DNA of 64,000 nucleotides from Acinetobacter marinus (GTDB taxonomy: Bacteria; Pseudomonadota; Gammaproteobacteria; Pseudomonadales; Moraxellaceae): positions 104,761 to 168,760 of the forward strand of contig NZ_FMYK01000005.1 of assembly GCF_900096915.1 (NCBI RefSeq), given 5' to 3'. The notes under the pieces are model-generated. The model did no database searches, was not told the origin of the DNA, and saw only the letters and a list, made by a program, of their open reading frames with translations. The position numbers and the translations under genes are program-made. This document shows positions 53,860 through 63,818 of this stretch, in pieces; the first letter of the stretch is position 1, and the number at the start of each line of letters is the position of its first letter.

Positions 53860-55143
53860 ATGGATCGTACAATGCTTGATGCTACTCAACACCAGATTCT
53901 AGAACTGCTACCACAGACGCACTCACAACTGGCACGTCTGCGCGCCATCATTGACGCAGGCGATTATCCCACTGTCACCGTGATCGGTAAATATAACCAT
54001 GGTAAAAGTCGGCTACTCAACGAATTAATGGGCGAAGATTTTTTTGCCGTCGCTGACAAGCGTGAAACCACTGCACAGACGGCTCATATACAGCACGGTA
54101 TCCGCTGGTTAGATGCACCTGGTCTGGATGCGGCTGTCGCCACACGGGATGATCAGCATGCTGATGATGCCATTTGGCACAAAGCAGATGTTCGATTATT
54201 TGTACATTCTTTGCGAGAGGGCGAATTCGATCCGCACGAGGTCGCATTGTTTCAGTCGCTCTCACAAGATAAAAAGCAAACTGGGCGCCAAACGCTACTG
54301 GTATTGACACAAGTTGATCAAATACCAGATCCAGAAGTATTGCAGGGCATCGTCCATTGCATTCAAGAACAAATTCCTGATGGCAATGGGCTGTCTGTCT
54401 CTGCAACACGACATCGACAAGGATTGGAAAAATCAAAGCCCTTGCTGGTACAACGCAGTGGTATCCCCGAGTTACAACAAGCGCTCCATGAAACACTAAA
54501 ACACGTTCCTGAGATTCGTACACATGAAAAGCAACAGATTTTTTCGTCACTCAATGCACAGCTCAATGCGCTACAACACACCGCTCAAACCATACTGGAA
54601 CAGCAAACCAGCCTACAACAACAGCACCGTGAACATTTTGATCGAGACCTCAACACAGTTTTGCGCAAAGTTTGTGAAGATCTTGCGCCTGTATTAGAAG
54701 TCGGTGACGTCGATCACTCGCTAGAGCCAGACTCTTTTGCCAATATGTACAAAATCACTGCGGGTAAGCGAGATCGCAACCGCATCCAAGTAGCATATTC
54801 CCAAGCCTGCATTGCCATCAATAGCCATCTCATTCGCTATGGTGTGGTCGGACTGCCTGAAGCACAAAAAACCAATGTGCGTAGCATTGATAGCGTGATC
54901 ATTGCAGTACTTGGTGTTTCGGTGAAATTACGCAAAGAACTCCGTCAAATGTTTTTTGATGCATCCAGTCTGAACCGTATGCGCCAAGCCTTTGCTCATT
55001 ATTTTGAACTTTCTTCAGATCGGCAAGATTTAAAGACATACATTGCACAATTGGAACAACAACTTGAGGCAATACAACAGGCTCAGATCGCATTACAGGA
55101 CTTAGAACATCTATCCCAGCACAAGGAGGGTGTCATATCATGA
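53860..55143 (+). CDS. Dynamin-like GTPase, first of a pair
   Basis: 427 residues from the ATG at 53860, which has GAGG six bases upstream; ATG at 53839 is earlier but touches the terminator T run. GTPase motifs: G1 GKYNHGKS (43-50), G3 DAPG (85-88), G4 TQVD (150-153); a Thr-rich ETTAQT stretch may be G2. The helical C-terminal half ends in a coiled coil (about 393-417) and has one hydrophobic stretch (343-355, SIDSVIIAVLGVS), a possible membrane-contact paddle. Stop overlaps the next start by 4 bp. Looks like bacterial dynamin-like or Era-type GTPases; no link to catechol chemistry is known to me. Confidence 0.75.
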   Translation: MDRTMLDATQHQILELLPQTHSQLARLRAIIDAGDYPTVTVIGKYNHGKSRLLNELMGEDFFAVADKRETTAQTAHIQHGIRWLDAPGLDAAVATRDDQHADDAIWHKADVRLFVHSLREGEFDPHEVALFQSLSQDKKQTGRQTLLVLTQVDQIPDPEVLQGIVHCIQEQIPDGNGLSVSATRHRQGLEKSKPLLVQRSGIPELQQALHETLKHVPEIRTHEKQQIFSSLNAQLNALQHTAQTILEQQTSLQQQHREHFDRDLNTVLRKVCEDLAPVLEVGDVDHSLEPDSFANMYKITAGKRDRNRIQVAYSQACIAINSHLIRYGVVGLPEAQKTNVRSIDSVIIAVLGVSVKLRKELRQMFFDASSLNRMRQAFAHYFELSSDRQDLKTYIAQLEQQLEAIQQAQIALQDLEHLSQHKEGVIS

Positions 55144-56717
55144 GCACACCCTATGCACTACAACGCCTGATAGAGCAACTCGAAGCCTTTAATCGCATAC
55201 CACAGGATGTCACAATCCATCTCGAGCAAATGCAAGACTGGCAACGCCATTTAACACAGGCTTTACAGCACCAACTTATCCAAAATCATTCCTTTGCTCA
55301 ACAAAGCAAATTTGCCGAGCAAATCAACACAGTTAATCACAGCATCAATGATCAAATTGCAACTTGGCAAAGCCATTGCGATGCGTTAAAACCTGCACAG
55401 GATTTAGCACATCAGTTCGATGATAAAATCATCCTGCTCATTTTCGGTAAATTTAATGCAGGAAAAAGCTCACTCTGCAATGTCATCGCAGATAGTTTTC
55501 GCCAAATCAAGCAACCCGTACAATATTTTTATCTCGATACAGGTCAGATTCGCACTGATGATGTACCGTTCAAAGAGGGTGCAACTGAAACAACTGCACG
55601 ATTGCAAGGTGTCTGTTTGGGCAATAAATTGGTGCTACTCGACACCCCAGGTTTGCACTCTGTAACTGCTGAAAATGCCGAACTGACCCAACGCTTTATT
55701 GAAAGTGCCGACGGCATGCTATGGTTAACCAGCTCATCTTCTCCAGGGCAAGTCAAAGAGTTGGACGCCTTAGCACAGGAGCTACATCGTCACAAACCAC
55801 TCCTTCCTGTGATTACCCGCAGTGATTATTTTGAAGAAGATGAAGTCGATGGTGAAATTTGTCAGGTGCTATGCAATAAAACTACGGCGCAGCGAGCGCT
55901 CCAAGCGCAAGATGTCGGCACACGTGCTACAGAAAAGCTCATCGACATGGGCGTATCACCGACCCAGTTGCAAGTGGCGACGTCCATTTCTGCACAAATG
56001 TTGAAAACGACGGGCTTTACAGCGCAAGCCTTGCTCGAGTCTGGTTTTGATGATTTTTTTACTGCGCTTGATCACCTTATTCAACCCGCTGTGCAATACA
56101 AGCAACGCAAACCTGCTGAAATGCATTTGCACGCTTTACAAGAACAGATTGTGTTGCCACTACAAACGGACATCATGTCGCAATTACTGCGATTACAACA
56201 GCACATCCAAGCACAATCTGAGACCTTGCCACAACAGATCGAACACCTTATCCAGCAATCTTGGCGAACCATTATTCCGAACCTACCCGCACAATTAGAA
56301 CAGCATGCCAAAACGCAGAATCTAAACGCACTGTGTGCTGAACTGAACACACAGGTGGAGCACATGGTATCTACGCAGATTGACCTACAACTTGCGGATT
56401 ATCAACTTCAACCTGATCCGATCACCTCAATACAACTTGCAGAATATCTTCACTATGACGTGATCTATGCTGAAAATGATCAAGACGTCATCAGCATTGG
56501 ACATGATCGACTGTTTACCGCACTTTCACAGCATATCGAGACCAGCCTTCGACAGCATGCGAATCATCTGCGCTTAAACTGTGAAAAAATACTCACCGAT
56601 CTACAGCTGCAAACCACTGCCTTACAACACACTATTTCGACCTGTACCGAACAATTAACACAGATTGCAACGCAGATGAGACTCACTGACCGTTCCACAT
56701 CATCTAGGGTCTGTTGA
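55140..56717 (+). CDS. Dynamin-like GTPase, second of a pair
   Basis: 525 residues. N-terminal helical region (1-92), then GTPase domain: G1 GKFNAGKS (103-110), G2 ETTA (150-153), G3 DTPG (168-171), G4 TRSD (226-229). The rest is a long Gln/Leu-rich helical region (about 310-520) of dynamin-like character without a membrane helix. Its start overlaps the preceding stop (ATGA), so the two are translationally coupled and probably form a heteromer, as pairs of bacterial dynamin-like proteins often do. Ends in SSRVC. Confidence 0.75.
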   Translation: MSTPYALQRLIEQLEAFNRIPQDVTIHLEQMQDWQRHLTQALQHQLIQNHSFAQQSKFAEQINTVNHSINDQIATWQSHCDALKPAQDLAHQFDDKIILLIFGKFNAGKSSLCNVIADSFRQIKQPVQYFYLDTGQIRTDDVPFKEGATETTARLQGVCLGNKLVLLDTPGLHSVTAENAELTQRFIESADGMLWLTSSSSPGQVKELDALAQELHRHKPLLPVITRSDYFEEDEVDGEICQVLCNKTTAQRALQAQDVGTRATEKLIDMGVSPTQLQVATSISAQMLKTTGFTAQALLESGFDDFFTALDHLIQPAVQYKQRKPAEMHLHALQEQIVLPLQTDIMSQLLRLQQHIQAQSETLPQQIEHLIQQSWRTIIPNLPAQLEQHAKTQNLNALCAELNTQVEHMVSTQIDLQLADYQLQPDPITSIQLAEYLHYDVIYAENDQDVISIGHDRLFTALSQHIETSLRQHANHLRLNCEKILTDLQLQTTALQHTISTCTEQLTQIATQMRLTDRSTSSRVC

Positions 56718-56854
56718 GATTTTACAGACCGTAGTCAACACACTTTATTTCGCCGAGCCCAACATCGATGACGAATCATTTTTTATTGCGTCGGATTGCG
56801 CATGCGACAAAAGTGGCGTGATTGCACAGCTGATATTTTTTCTTCATGCCACGA

Positions 56855-56879
56855 ATCGTGCAAAAAGATCATGCACGAT
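56855..56879. repeat. Inverted repeat after the GTPase pair
   Basis: ATCGTGCA (56855-56862) and TGCACGAT (56872-56879), 9-bp spacer. No T run directly after, so either a weak terminator or an operator. The rest of the 413-bp gap 56718-57130 contains only the BenM sites. Confidence 0.5.
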
Positions 56880-57029
56880 GTATGAGAAAATATTTTTTAT
56901 TTTCAATGCTATATCACTTCGTTATGCGTTAAATATTTTAACTATCGAATGAGCATCACCGCAGTCTACGGATTCAAACAGACAGACCAATACACACGCT
57001 TGAGAAAATGTTGTCTGGATAAAAACAAC

Positions 57030-57096
57030 ATACCTTTTAGGTATAAAAAAATGCAAATATAGTCTTAGACACAAGATAATCATTCTTTTAAGGTAT
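57030..57096 (+). promoter_or_regulatory. BenM three-site operator before catB
   Basis: Site 1 ATAC-N7-GTAT at 57030-57044; site 2 ATGC-N7-GTCT at 57051-57065; site 3 ATTC-N7-GTAT at 57082-57096. Site spacing (21 and 52 bp) is identical to the catA block and most of the bases between are the same. Confidence 0.8.
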
Positions 57097-57130
57097 TCAT
57101 AAGCACTTAGCAAAGAAGTTATGGATAACC

Positions 57131-58237
57131 ATGTATCAATCTTTAGAAACCATACTTGTGGATATTCCAACCATTCGTCCACACCAACTCTCCGTGACCA
57201 CCATGCGGATTCAAACCTTGGTCTTGGTCAAAATCACCACCACTGACGGCATCGTTGGTTGGGGCGAAGCGACCACGATTGGTGGATTGAATTATGGGGA
57301 TGAAAGTCCTGAAAGTGTAAAAACCAATATCGATACCTACTTTGCACCACTGTTAACTGCGGTCAAAGGACTCAATGTTGCTCAAACATTAAAGCTGATT
57401 GGCAAAAATATTAACGGCAACCGTTTTGCCAAATGCGCCATTCAAACCGCCCTACTTGATATTCAAGCCAAACAACTTGGTGTGCCACTGAGCGAGGTAC
57501 TTGGCGGACGTTTACGTGATAGCTTGCCTGTCCTTTGGACGTTGGCATCAGGTGACACCGATAAAGATATCGCCGAAGCACAAAAAATGATTGCGCTCAA
57601 ACGTCACAATACCTTCAAACTCAAAATCGGTGCCAATGATCTACAACACGACGTAGAACACGTGATTGCCATCAAAAAAGCACTTGGAGATGAAGTCAGT
57701 ATTCGTGTCGATGTCAATCGTGCATGGTCAGAACTACAGTGCGTGCGAGGCATTCAACAGCTTCAAGATGGCGGCATTGACTTGATCGAACAGCCTTGTG
57801 CCATTGAGCAAACAGACGTCCTCAAACGTCTCAGCGAGCGCTTTGATGTGGCGATCATGGCAGATGAAGCCTTGACTGGTCCAAGTAGCGCATTTCGTTT
57901 GGCATGTAGTCATGCCGCCGATGTATTTGCGGTCAAAGTGGAGCAATCTGGCGGGCTGATTGAGGCCTGTGAAGTCGCCAAAATCGCAGGCTTGGCGGGA
58001 ATTGATCTGTATGGTGGCACCATGCTCGAAGGCCCTGTGGGCAGTATTGCATCTGCACATGCCTTTGCCACCTTTGATCATCTTGCCTTTGGTACCGAAC
58101 TTTTTGGTCCTTTACTGCTGACCGAAGAGATCTTAAAGACACCACTGCGTTATGAAAACTTTGAATTGCACCTACCGCTCACGGCGGGATTAGGCATCGA
58201 CATTGATGAGAACAAAATCGACCAATTGCGTCGCTAA
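57131..58237 (+). CDS. catB: Muconate cycloisomerase
   Basis: 368 residues, enolase superfamily. The KLKIG motif holds the catalytic lysine; metal ligands are in the RVDVNRAW, LIEQP and MADEALTG segments. Converts cis,cis-muconate to (+)-muconolactone. First gene after the second BenM operator; catC follows after 19 bp. Confidence 0.96.
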   Translation: MYQSLETILVDIPTIRPHQLSVTTMRIQTLVLVKITTTDGIVGWGEATTIGGLNYGDESPESVKTNIDTYFAPLLTAVKGLNVAQTLKLIGKNINGNRFAKCAIQTALLDIQAKQLGVPLSEVLGGRLRDSLPVLWTLASGDTDKDIAEAQKMIALKRHNTFKLKIGANDLQHDVEHVIAIKKALGDEVSIRVDVNRAWSELQCVRGIQQLQDGGIDLIEQPCAIEQTDVLKRLSERFDVAIMADEALTGPSSAFRLACSHAADVFAVKVEQSGGLIEACEVAKIAGLAGIDLYGGTMLEGPVGSIASAHAFATFDHLAFGTELFGPLLLTEEILKTPLRYENFELHLPLTAGLGIDIDENKIDQLRR

Positions 58238-58256
58238 AGGATAAGGAGTTTGCCAG

Positions 58257-58547
58257 ATGTTATTTCATGTACGAATGAATGTTCACTTGCCGAAGGATAT
58301 GCCTACAGCGCAAGCCGACGAGATCAAAGCCAAAGAAAAGGCATATTTTCAAAAATTGCAACAAGACAAAGTCTGGCGTCATATTTGGCGGATCACAGGT
58401 CAATATTCCAACATCAGTATTTTTGATGTAGAGAGCAATCAAGCCTTACATGACTTGCTTCAAGGCTTGCCTTTGTATCCTTATATGACACTCGACATCA
58501 TGCCACTCAATCGCCACCCATCTTCAATCTATGACGACGACCGTTGA
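58257..58547 (+). CDS. catC: Muconolactone delta-isomerase
   Basis: 96 residues, usual length; MLFHVRMNVHLP start and the DLLQGLPLYPYMTLDIMPLNRHPSS end are typical of CatC. Converts muconolactone to 3-oxoadipate enol-lactone. Confidence 0.96.
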   Translation: MLFHVRMNVHLPKDMPTAQADEIKAKEKAYFQKLQQDKVWRHIWRITGQYSNISIFDVESNQALHDLLQGLPLYPYMTLDIMPLNRHPSSIYDDDR

Positions 58548-58568
58548 TCGTCAGCCGCACATTCAGTA

Positions 58569-58589
58569 CTAAAGTCCGTCGCACTTTAG
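58569..58589 (+). repeat. Hairpin between catC and benA
   Basis: CTAAAGT (58569-58575) and ACTTTAG (58583-58589), 7-nt loop. No T run, so probably an mRNA-processing or stability element between the cat and ben parts of one message. Confidence 0.5.
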
Positions 58590-58625
58590 GCTGTATACCT
58601 TACTAAGGAAAGTAGGAGAATAGAC

Positions 58626-60020
58626 ATGCCACGTATTCCAGTAATCAATACTAGCCATCTAGATCATATCGATGATTTGCTTGTGGACAATGTAGAAACG
58701 GGAGAGTTTAAACTACATCGCTCTGCCTTTACCGATCAAACCTTGTTTGACCTTGAAATGAAATACATTTTTGAAGGCAACTGGGTCTATCTGGCACATG
58801 AAAGCCAGATTCCAAACAATAACGACTATTACACCACCTATATGGGGCGTCAGCCAATCATCATTGCACGTAACCGTCAAGGTGAGCTCAATGCCATGAT
58901 CAATGCCTGTTCGCATCGTGGCGCACAGCTTTGTCGTTATAAGCGTGGCAATAAAGCAACCTACACCTGCCCTTTCCACGGCTGGACATTTAATAATTCA
59001 GGCAAACTGCTCAAAGTCAAAGATCCAGCGGATGCAGGCTACTCTGATTGTTTTAATAAAGATGGCTCGCATGATCTCAAGAAAGTCGCTCGCTTTGAAA
59101 ATTATAAAGGTTTCTTGTTTGGTAGCTTAAATGCCGATGTACCACCCCTTGAAGACTATCTGGGTGAAGCCGCAAAGATTATCGATATGATTGTCGATCA
59201 ATCTGCTGAAGGCTTGGAAGTGCTCCGTGGTGCATCATCGTATACCTATGAAGGCAACTGGAAGCTGACCGCAGAAAATGGTGCCGATGGCTATCACGTC
59301 TCCGCTGTACACTGGAACTACGCCGCCACCACACAGCAACGCAAAGAGAAACAAGCAAATGACAACATTCGTGCCATGAGTGCAGGCGGTTGGGGCAAGC
59401 AAGGTGGTGGTTGTTATGGTTTTGAAAATGGGCATATGTTGCTCTGGACACAATGGGCAAACCCTGAAGACCGTCCAAACTATGACCGCTACGAAGAATA
59501 CACCGAACAGTTCGGTGAGGCGATGGCAAAGTGGATCGTCGAACGCTCTCGTAACCTCTGTCTCTACCCGAATGTCTACCTCATGGATCAGTTTGGCTCA
59601 CAAATCCGTGTACTGCGTCCGATCAGCGTGAATAAAACAGAAGTCACCATCTATTGCATCGCACCAAAAGGTGAATCTGCTGCTGGACGTACCCGTCGTA
59701 TCCGCCAATATGAAGATTTCTTTAATGCCTCTGGGATGGCAACCCCTGATGATCTCGAAGAATTCCGTGCCTGTCAGGCGGGCTATGCAGGTATCGAGCT
59801 GGAATGGAACGATATGTGCCGTGGCTCGAAACATTGGATCTATGGCCCAGATGATGCTGCCAAAGAGATTGGTCTTAAACCTAAACTGAGCGGCATTAAA
59901 ACCGAAGATGAGGGGCTGTATCTTGCTCAGCATCAGCACTGGATGGAATGCATGAAACAAGCCATTGCCGATGAAAAAGTGCTTGCCGCACAGGTTGAAG
60001 ATATGGGAGAAAGCGCATGA
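58626..60020 (+). CDS. benA: Benzoate 1,2-dioxygenase large subunit
   Basis: 464 residues. Rieske [2Fe-2S] ligands Cys95-x-His97 and Cys115-x2-His118; catalytic-iron histidines in DGYHVSAVHWNYA. Oxygenase alpha subunit. No own BenM box is seen in the 78 bp before it. Ends in a 4-bp overlap with benB. Confidence 0.96.
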   Translation: MPRIPVINTSHLDHIDDLLVDNVETGEFKLHRSAFTDQTLFDLEMKYIFEGNWVYLAHESQIPNNNDYYTTYMGRQPIIIARNRQGELNAMINACSHRGAQLCRYKRGNKATYTCPFHGWTFNNSGKLLKVKDPADAGYSDCFNKDGSHDLKKVARFENYKGFLFGSLNADVPPLEDYLGEAAKIIDMIVDQSAEGLEVLRGASSYTYEGNWKLTAENGADGYHVSAVHWNYAATTQQRKEKQANDNIRAMSAGGWGKQGGGCYGFENGHMLLWTQWANPEDRPNYDRYEEYTEQFGEAMAKWIVERSRNLCLYPNVYLMDQFGSQIRVLRPISVNKTEVTIYCIAPKGESAAGRTRRIRQYEDFFNASGMATPDDLEEFRACQAGYAGIELEWNDMCRGSKHWIYGPDDAAKEIGLKPKLSGIKTEDEGLYLAQHQHWMECMKQAIADEKVLAAQVEDMGESA

Positions 60021-60526
60021 GTTCAAATCCAACTGCTGAACGTAGCTCATTAGAAGCCATCACTCAGTTTTTATACCAAGAAGCCCGCTTTTTAGATGAT
60101 GAACAATGGGATGACTGGCTGACTTGCTATGCCCCTGAAGCCTCATTTTGGATGCCTGCGTGGGATGACGACGACAAACTCACCGAAGATCCACAATCTG
60201 AAATTTCATTGATCTATTACCCAGATCGTCAAGGCTTAGAAGATCGAGTATTTCGGATTAAAACCGAGCGCTCCTCGGCAACCATGCCTGATACACGGAC
60301 TTGTCACAATATTGCCAATGTCGAAATCATCGAGCGTGACGGCGACAAAGTGACGGTACGCTTCAACTGGCAAACCCTGAGTTTTCGCTATAAGACCAAC
60401 TATAGCTACTTTGGCATGTCTCGCTATGTGATTGATTGCGCAGGTGAGTCGCCAAAGATACTGAGTAAATATGTGGTACTGAAAAACGATTACATCAATC
60501 AAGTGATTGATATTTATCACCTATAA
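60017..60526 (+). CDS. benB: Benzoate 1,2-dioxygenase small subunit
   Basis: 169 residues of the ring-hydroxylating beta-subunit family; TAERSSLEAITQFLYQEARFLD start is typical. Overlaps benA (ATGA). Confidence 0.95.
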   Translation: MSSNPTAERSSLEAITQFLYQEARFLDDEQWDDWLTCYAPEASFWMPAWDDDDKLTEDPQSEISLIYYPDRQGLEDRVFRIKTERSSATMPDTRTCHNIANVEIIERDGDKVTVRFNWQTLSFRYKTNYSYFGMSRYVIDCAGESPKILSKYVVLKNDYINQVIDIYHL

Positions 60527-60628
60527 GTTTTGGTCTGCCATTAGCCCCTGACTTCTATGAAATATCCTGCTGATCAAAAGGAGTTTTGCTCAGCACATCA
60601 ACGATTGAACCCAATATAGGATATAGCC

Positions 60629-61645
60629 ATGTCAAATTTTAATGTCGCCCTTCAGTTTGAAGATGGTGTAACACGCTTTATCAGTGTTACAGATGGCGAA
60701 ACTTTATCTGACGCAGCCTATCGTCAAAAAATTAATATTCCTTTGGATTGCCGTGATGGTGCCTGCGGTACTTGCCGTGCATTTTGTGAATCTGGTCAAT
60801 ATGACATGCCAGAAGAAACCTATATCGAAGATGCTTTGACACCAGAAGAAGCAGAAGAAGGTTTTATCCTCGCCTGTCAATGCAGACCTACTTCTGATGC
60901 AGTATTCCAAATCCAAGCCTCCTCTGATGTCTGCAAAACAGAAATTCACAACTTCCAAGGCACCTTAAAACGCGTTGAAAATCTCTCTGACTCAACCATT
61001 ACCTTCGACATTGAGCTCGACCAAGATCAGCCCGATATTCACTTCTTAGCTGGTCAATATGTCAATGTCGGTATTCCAGGTACCGAAGAAACACGCTCCT
61101 ATTCATTTAGCTCAAAACCTGGTCACCGTTTGACTGGCTTTGTGGTGCGCAACGTGCCCGAGGGCAAAATGAGTGATTACCTCAGTAAAGTCGCCCAAGC
61201 AGGCGAAAAGATGACATTCACAGGACCTTATGGCAGTTTTTATTTACGTGATGTCAAGCGTCCCGTGTTGATGCTGGCTGGTGGTACAGGCATTGCGCCG
61301 TTCATGTCCATGCTACAGGTCTTGGAAGAAAAAGGTGCTGAACATCCTGTGCGTCTGGTCTTTGGTGTGACCAATGATTTTGATTTGGTTGCGCTGGAGA
61401 AGCTCGATGAATTAAAGAACAAACTGCCTTGGTTTGATTATCGCACTGTTGTCGCCAGCGAACACAGTCAACATGAACGCAAAGGCTATGTCACAGGACA
61501 TATTGAAAATGAATGGCTCAATGATGGCGATGTCGACATTTACCTCTGTGGTCCAGTGCCGATGGTTGAGGCGGTTCGTGGCTGGTTAGATGCAGAAGGC
61601 ATTAAGCCATCCAGTTTCTTATTTGAGAAGTTCTCCGCCAATTAA
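60629..61645 (+). CDS. benC: Benzoate dioxygenase reductase
   Basis: 338 residues. N-terminal plant-type ferredoxin with Cys41, Cys46, Cys49 and Cys83; FAD-binding RSYSFSS; NAD-binding GGTGIAPF and CGPVPMVEAV. Passes electrons from NADH to BenAB. 102 bp after benB. Confidence 0.96.
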   Translation: MSNFNVALQFEDGVTRFISVTDGETLSDAAYRQKINIPLDCRDGACGTCRAFCESGQYDMPEETYIEDALTPEEAEEGFILACQCRPTSDAVFQIQASSDVCKTEIHNFQGTLKRVENLSDSTITFDIELDQDQPDIHFLAGQYVNVGIPGTEETRSYSFSSKPGHRLTGFVVRNVPEGKMSDYLSKVAQAGEKMTFTGPYGSFYLRDVKRPVLMLAGGTGIAPFMSMLQVLEEKGAEHPVRLVFGVTNDFDLVALEKLDELKNKLPWFDYRTVVASEHSQHERKGYVTGHIENEWLNDGDVDIYLCGPVPMVEAVRGWLDAEGIKPSSFLFEKFSAN

Positions 61646-61708
61646 TTTTTGCTCACACTTTGTCAAAAGTAACAATGAACAAAATGAATCCGTTTTTTGG
61701 AGTTTGCA

Positions 61709-62500
61709 ATGGATGTTCAGAATAGATTTAATCACAAAGTCGTTATCGTCACAGGTGCAGCGCAAGGTATCGGTCGTGGCGTTGCGCTGCGAATCGCTAG
61801 CGAAGGTGGTACTGTCGTTCTCGCCGACCGATCAGCACTCGTGGATGAGGTCTTGGCAGAGATCAAGGCATCTTCAGGAATCGCCATTGCTGTACATGCC
61901 GATCTTGAGACCTTTGCAGGCGCACAATCTGTTGTGGCTGAGGCAATACAGCATTTTGGCAAAGTCGATGTATTAATTAACAATGTTGGCGGTGCGATTT
62001 GGATGAAGCCCTTTGAAGCGTTTTCTGCTGAAGAAATTGAAAAAGAAGTATTCCGTTCTCTTTTTCCAACACTATGGTGTTGTCGTGCAGTCTTGCCAGA
62101 AATGCTCAAAGCGCAACAAGGTGCAATCGTCAATGTCTCGTCCATTGCGACTTGTGGTGTCAATCGTGCACCGTATTCTGCATCCAAAGGTGGCGTCAAT
62201 GCATTGACTGCCTCGCTCGCCTTTCAATATGCCACACAAGGCATTCGTGTCAATGCTGTTGCGACTGGTGGCACCGAAGCACCGCCTCGAAAGATTCCGA
62301 GAGATGGCTCAAATCGTTCGCTCAATGAACAAGAGCAGACTTGGGTACAGCAAGTCGTCGATCAAACCTTAGATCGGTCCCATATGCATCGCTATGGTTC
62401 CATTGATGAACAAGTCAATGCCATCGTCTTTTTGGCGTCAGATGAAGCCTCATATATTAACGGTAGCATTTTACCTGTCGCAGGTGGCGACCAAGGTTAG
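61709..62500 (+). CDS. benD: cis-Benzoate dihydrodiol dehydrogenase
   Basis: 263 residues from the ATG at 61709 (GGAG upstream). SDR with TGAAQGIG, NNVGG and YSASKGG. Oxidises and decarboxylates the diol to catechol. Confidence 0.95.
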   Translation: MDVQNRFNHKVVIVTGAAQGIGRGVALRIASEGGTVVLADRSALVDEVLAEIKASSGIAIAVHADLETFAGAQSVVAEAIQHFGKVDVLINNVGGAIWMKPFEAFSAEEIEKEVFRSLFPTLWCCRAVLPEMLKAQQGAIVNVSSIATCGVNRAPYSASKGGVNALTASLAFQYATQGIRVNAVATGGTEAPPRKIPRDGSNRSLNEQEQTWVQQVVDQTLDRSHMHRYGSIDEQVNAIVFLASDEASYINGSILPVAGGDQG

Positions 62501-62582
62501 ATCATATTGATGATCTGATATTGATGATCACATTGGTAATCTCACTGCGAGGATCTCACCGCTGGACATGCAAGGAGGCAAT

Positions 62583-63794
62583 ATGTCTGTGCTCAAAACA
62601 CTCAAACAAGACTGGTCGATCTCTGCCACCGTTGCAGGCTTTTTGGCGGTTTTAATTTCCTATGCTGGTCCATTAATCATCTTTTTCCAAGCCGCTCAGC
62701 AAGCCAATGTCTCGAACAGCATGATGGCGTCTTGGATTTGGGGCGTGTCCATCGGTGCCGCCATCTCTGGCATTTATCTATCCTATCGTTACAAAACGCC
62801 AATTATTACCGCATGGTCGGCACCGGGCACGGCACTTTTGGTGACCCTTTTCCCCGAAACCAGTTTAAATGAAGCTGTGGCGGCTTATATTATCAGCGCC
62901 ATTGTGATTTTAATCGTGGGTGTCTCTGGTTACTTTGATAAGTTTTTGAAATGGATTCCACAGAGTATTGCTGCTGGCATGATGGCAGGGATTCTTTTTC
63001 AGTTTGGCATTGAGCTATTCGTGGCGACCGATCGTATGCCGATGATCGTCTTTGCTATGTTGTTGTGTTATCTCATCGCAAAGCGCCTTACCCCACGCTA
63101 TACCATGATTTGGGTGCTACTTTGCGGGGTATCGCTCAGTTTGATTTTGGGTCGCATGAATCCTGTCGAGATGAATTTTCAATTGGCAGTACCGCAACTG
63201 ATCATGCCTGAATGGACGTGGAATGCGGCATTTAACCTTGCCATTCCACTGATACTGGTCAGCTTAACAGGGCAGTTTTTACCAGGGATGGCGATTTTAA
63301 AACTGAGCGGTTATGACACACCAGCCAAGCCGATCGTCTCGATTGCCAGTATTGCTTCACTGGCTGTCGCTTGTGTCGGCGGGATTACCATTGTGTTAGC
63401 TGCCATCACAGCCGCTTTGTGCACAGGCAAAGATGCGCACGAATTAAAAGAAAAGCGCTATATCGCAGGGATTGCCAACGGCATATTTTATATCCTCGGC
63501 GGATTGTTCGCTGGCAGTATCGTCATGCTGTTTAGTTTACTTCCCAAAGAAATGGTAGCGGCACTCGCAGGACTCGCCTTGCTCGGGGCCATTGGCACCA
63601 ATGTGGCAATGGCGATGCGAGAAGATACACAGCGTGAAGCTGCACTCATCACATTTTTAGCCACCGCATCAGGTATGCACTTCCTCGGACTCAGCTCTGT
63701 ATTTTGGGGCATCGTCATCGGGATGATTGCCAATTTACTCTTGCAAAAGCCCAACACGCTGAGCACAGCACAGACATCAAGCACATCAAAATAA
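62583..63794 (+). CDS. benE: Benzoate/H+ symporter BenE
   Basis: 403 residues from the ATG at 62583, preceded by AGGAGG; an ATG 15 bases earlier is less likely. Twelve or so membrane segments; KTPIITAWSAPGTALL is the BenE family signature. Probable benzoate uptake. Confidence 0.93.
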   Translation: MSVLKTLKQDWSISATVAGFLAVLISYAGPLIIFFQAAQQANVSNSMMASWIWGVSIGAAISGIYLSYRYKTPIITAWSAPGTALLVTLFPETSLNEAVAAYIISAIVILIVGVSGYFDKFLKWIPQSIAAGMMAGILFQFGIELFVATDRMPMIVFAMLLCYLIAKRLTPRYTMIWVLLCGVSLSLILGRMNPVEMNFQLAVPQLIMPEWTWNAAFNLAIPLILVSLTGQFLPGMAILKLSGYDTPAKPIVSIASIASLAVACVGGITIVLAAITAALCTGKDAHELKEKRYIAGIANGIFYILGGLFAGSIVMLFSLLPKEMVAALAGLALLGAIGTNVAMAMREDTQREAALITFLATASGMHFLGLSSVFWGIVIGMIANLLLQKPNTLSTAQTSSTSK

Positions 63795-63818
63795 CGTTTT
63801 TTAAGAGAGGGTCAACAG

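Noticed and set aside
58569..58589. Rho-independent terminator between catC and benA
   Set aside because: Short stem without a T run; the genes look co-transcribed.
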